This document shows, in pieces, positions 60,283-60,839 of a DNA stretch of 60,839 bases. Position 1 is the stretch's first letter. Each line of letters begins with the position of its first letter. The notes beneath the pieces were generated by a model. The model was not told the DNA's origin, did not search any database, and saw nothing but the letters and a program-made list of their open reading frames with translations. The stretch is taken from contig JAFTXQ010000012.1 of the NCBI GenBank assembly GCA_017461565.1, positions 1-60,839 of the forward strand. The letters are read 5' to 3'. The position numbers and the translations under genes are program-made. This stretch comes from Oscillospiraceae bacterium (GTDB taxonomy: Bacteria > Bacillota > Clostridia > Oscillospirales > Ruminococcaceae).

Positions 60283-60327
60283 ATCTAACCTCTCATATTA
60301 ATAACGCATACTGCATAAACATTTTAT

Positions 60328-60356
60328 ATTATAATACCCTAACATTGTGACAGCAA
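60328..60356 (-). promoter_or_regulatory. Promoter of beta-helix lipoprotein
   Basis: TTGCTG (60356-60351), 17 bp, TATAAT (60333-60328) on the minus strand. The gap 60357-60560 holds nothing else recognised. Confidence 0.65.
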
Positions 60357-60559
60357 TATGAAAAAAAGATACTTTTTTCAGAAATATCTCAGAGAGATCG
60401 AATTTCCTGATCTTATTTATTTTCCGATCAGTATTCCCTTTTTCATCAGTCAGCCTGATGATCTATCACATTCTATTTCATGATACGGTTATAGATAGAA
60501 TTAGCATGGCGCAAATTATTATTTCTTCCAACTCATTAATTCGATTTTATATATCATAG

Positions 60560-60606
60560 AAAAAAACAAATCCGAACACAATACGATTAACGAAAGTGTT
60601 CGGATT
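60560..60606 (-). terminator. Terminator of the rRNA/tRNA transcript
   Basis: Minus strand: AATCCGAACAC / GTGTTCGGATT (11 bp) around a 16-nt loop, followed by TGTTTTTTTC. Confidence 0.85.
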
Positions 60607-60615
60607 ATGCGTTAT

Positions 60616-60692
60616 TGGCTCCCCCGACTGGACTTGAACCAGTGACACCCTGATTAACAGTCAGGTGCTACTACCGACTGAGCTACGGAGGA
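60616..60692 (-). tRNA. tRNA-Asn (GTT)
   Basis: 77 nt including the encoded CCA. Acceptor TCCTCCG / CGGGGGA, D arm TAGCTCAGTCGG, anticodon stem CTGAC / TCAG with GTT in loop CTGTTAATC, T arm GTTCAAGTC and discriminator G. It follows the 5S gene in the same direction. Confidence 0.97.
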
Positions 60693-60696
60693 ATAG

Positions 60697-60730
60697 ATAG
60701 GCTCAGTAAACACCAGTCTACTGAGCCTAT
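60697..60730 (-). other. Hairpin between 5S rRNA and tRNA-Asn
   Basis: Perfect 12-bp arms ATAGGCTCAGTA / TACTGAGCCTAT with a 10-nt loop and no U-tract; probably a processing signal for the 5S/tRNA precursor. Confidence 0.6.
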
Positions 60731-60733
60731 TAA

Positions 60734-60839
<106 letters not shown>

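Noticed and set aside
60697-60730. Hairpin between 5S and tRNA as terminator
   Set aside because: No U-tract follows, and a proper terminator lies after the tRNA at 60560-60606.

Overview
The window reads as chromosome of a Gram-positive, Ruminococcus-like gut or rumen Clostridia (inference). The evidence is strong AAAGGAGG-type ribosome sites, many near-consensus TTGACA-17-TATAAT promoters, lipobox-type exported proteins, plant-glycan enzyme families (GH74-like, GH5-like, Cthe_2159-like beta-helix), a BspA-type leucine-rich surface protein and galactofuranose genes. No phage genes, transposase or CRISPR array were seen.

Layout. 1-5394: 3'-truncated giant LRR surface protein (-). 5.5-13.6 kb: housekeeping genes, namely asparagine synthetase (-), MetY-type sulfhydrylase (+), an ABC-F / DEDDh exonuclease / HAD operon (+) and citrate synthase (-). 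13.9-21 kb: a large lipoprotein with phased TTAC repeats in its promoter, an AraC-GGDEF fusion flanked by two identical 67-bp terminator copies, a fucose/arabinose isomerase-family gene with a cre-like site, and an ABC exporter pair. 21-25.2 kb: cadmium/zinc ATPase with its ArsR/CadC regulator, then a MATE pump. 25.3-29.2 kb: a cytoplasmic GH74-like protein coupled to a second MATE. 29.2-34.4 kb: galactofuranose module (Glf mutase plus two GlfT2-like transferases). 34.4-37.2 kb: a sugar-binding-domain/GGDEF/EAL protein. 37.4-40 kb: operon of an unknown protein, GH5-like lipoprotein, Dabb protein and DNA glycosylase. 40-42.6 kb: PHP/response-regulator/kinase operon. 42.7-44.6 kb: PqqD / S26-like peptidase / nucleotidyltransferase cassette. 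44.6-48.7 kb: ECF sigma factor coupled to a giant membrane anti-sigma-like protein whose outer part is an ABC-type solute-binding domain. 49-51.6 kb: DUF2975/XRE/DUF4173 membrane operon. 51.6-60.3 kb: transglutaminase-like protein, polysaccharide deacetylase, LeuS, LacI regulator and the beta-helix lipoprotein. 60.6-60.8 kb: tRNA-Asn and a truncated 5S rRNA.

Most notable: (1) the ECF sigma / trans-membrane solute-binding anti-sigma pair, which looks like a one-membrane nutrient sensor; (2) two related structured repeats (25320-25437 and 56906-57104), each bracketed by an exact 10-bp direct repeat containing a promoter -10 hexamer, as if an unrecognised small element inserts into TATAAT boxes; (3) the GH74-MATE coupling and the PqqD/S26/nucleotidyltransferase cassette; (4) a complementary pair of c-di-GMP proteins with unusual sensory or DNA-binding partners.

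Limits: all calls are by eye. Family assignments rest on motifs, and promoter or operator calls on consensus and symmetry. No database search or folding was run.
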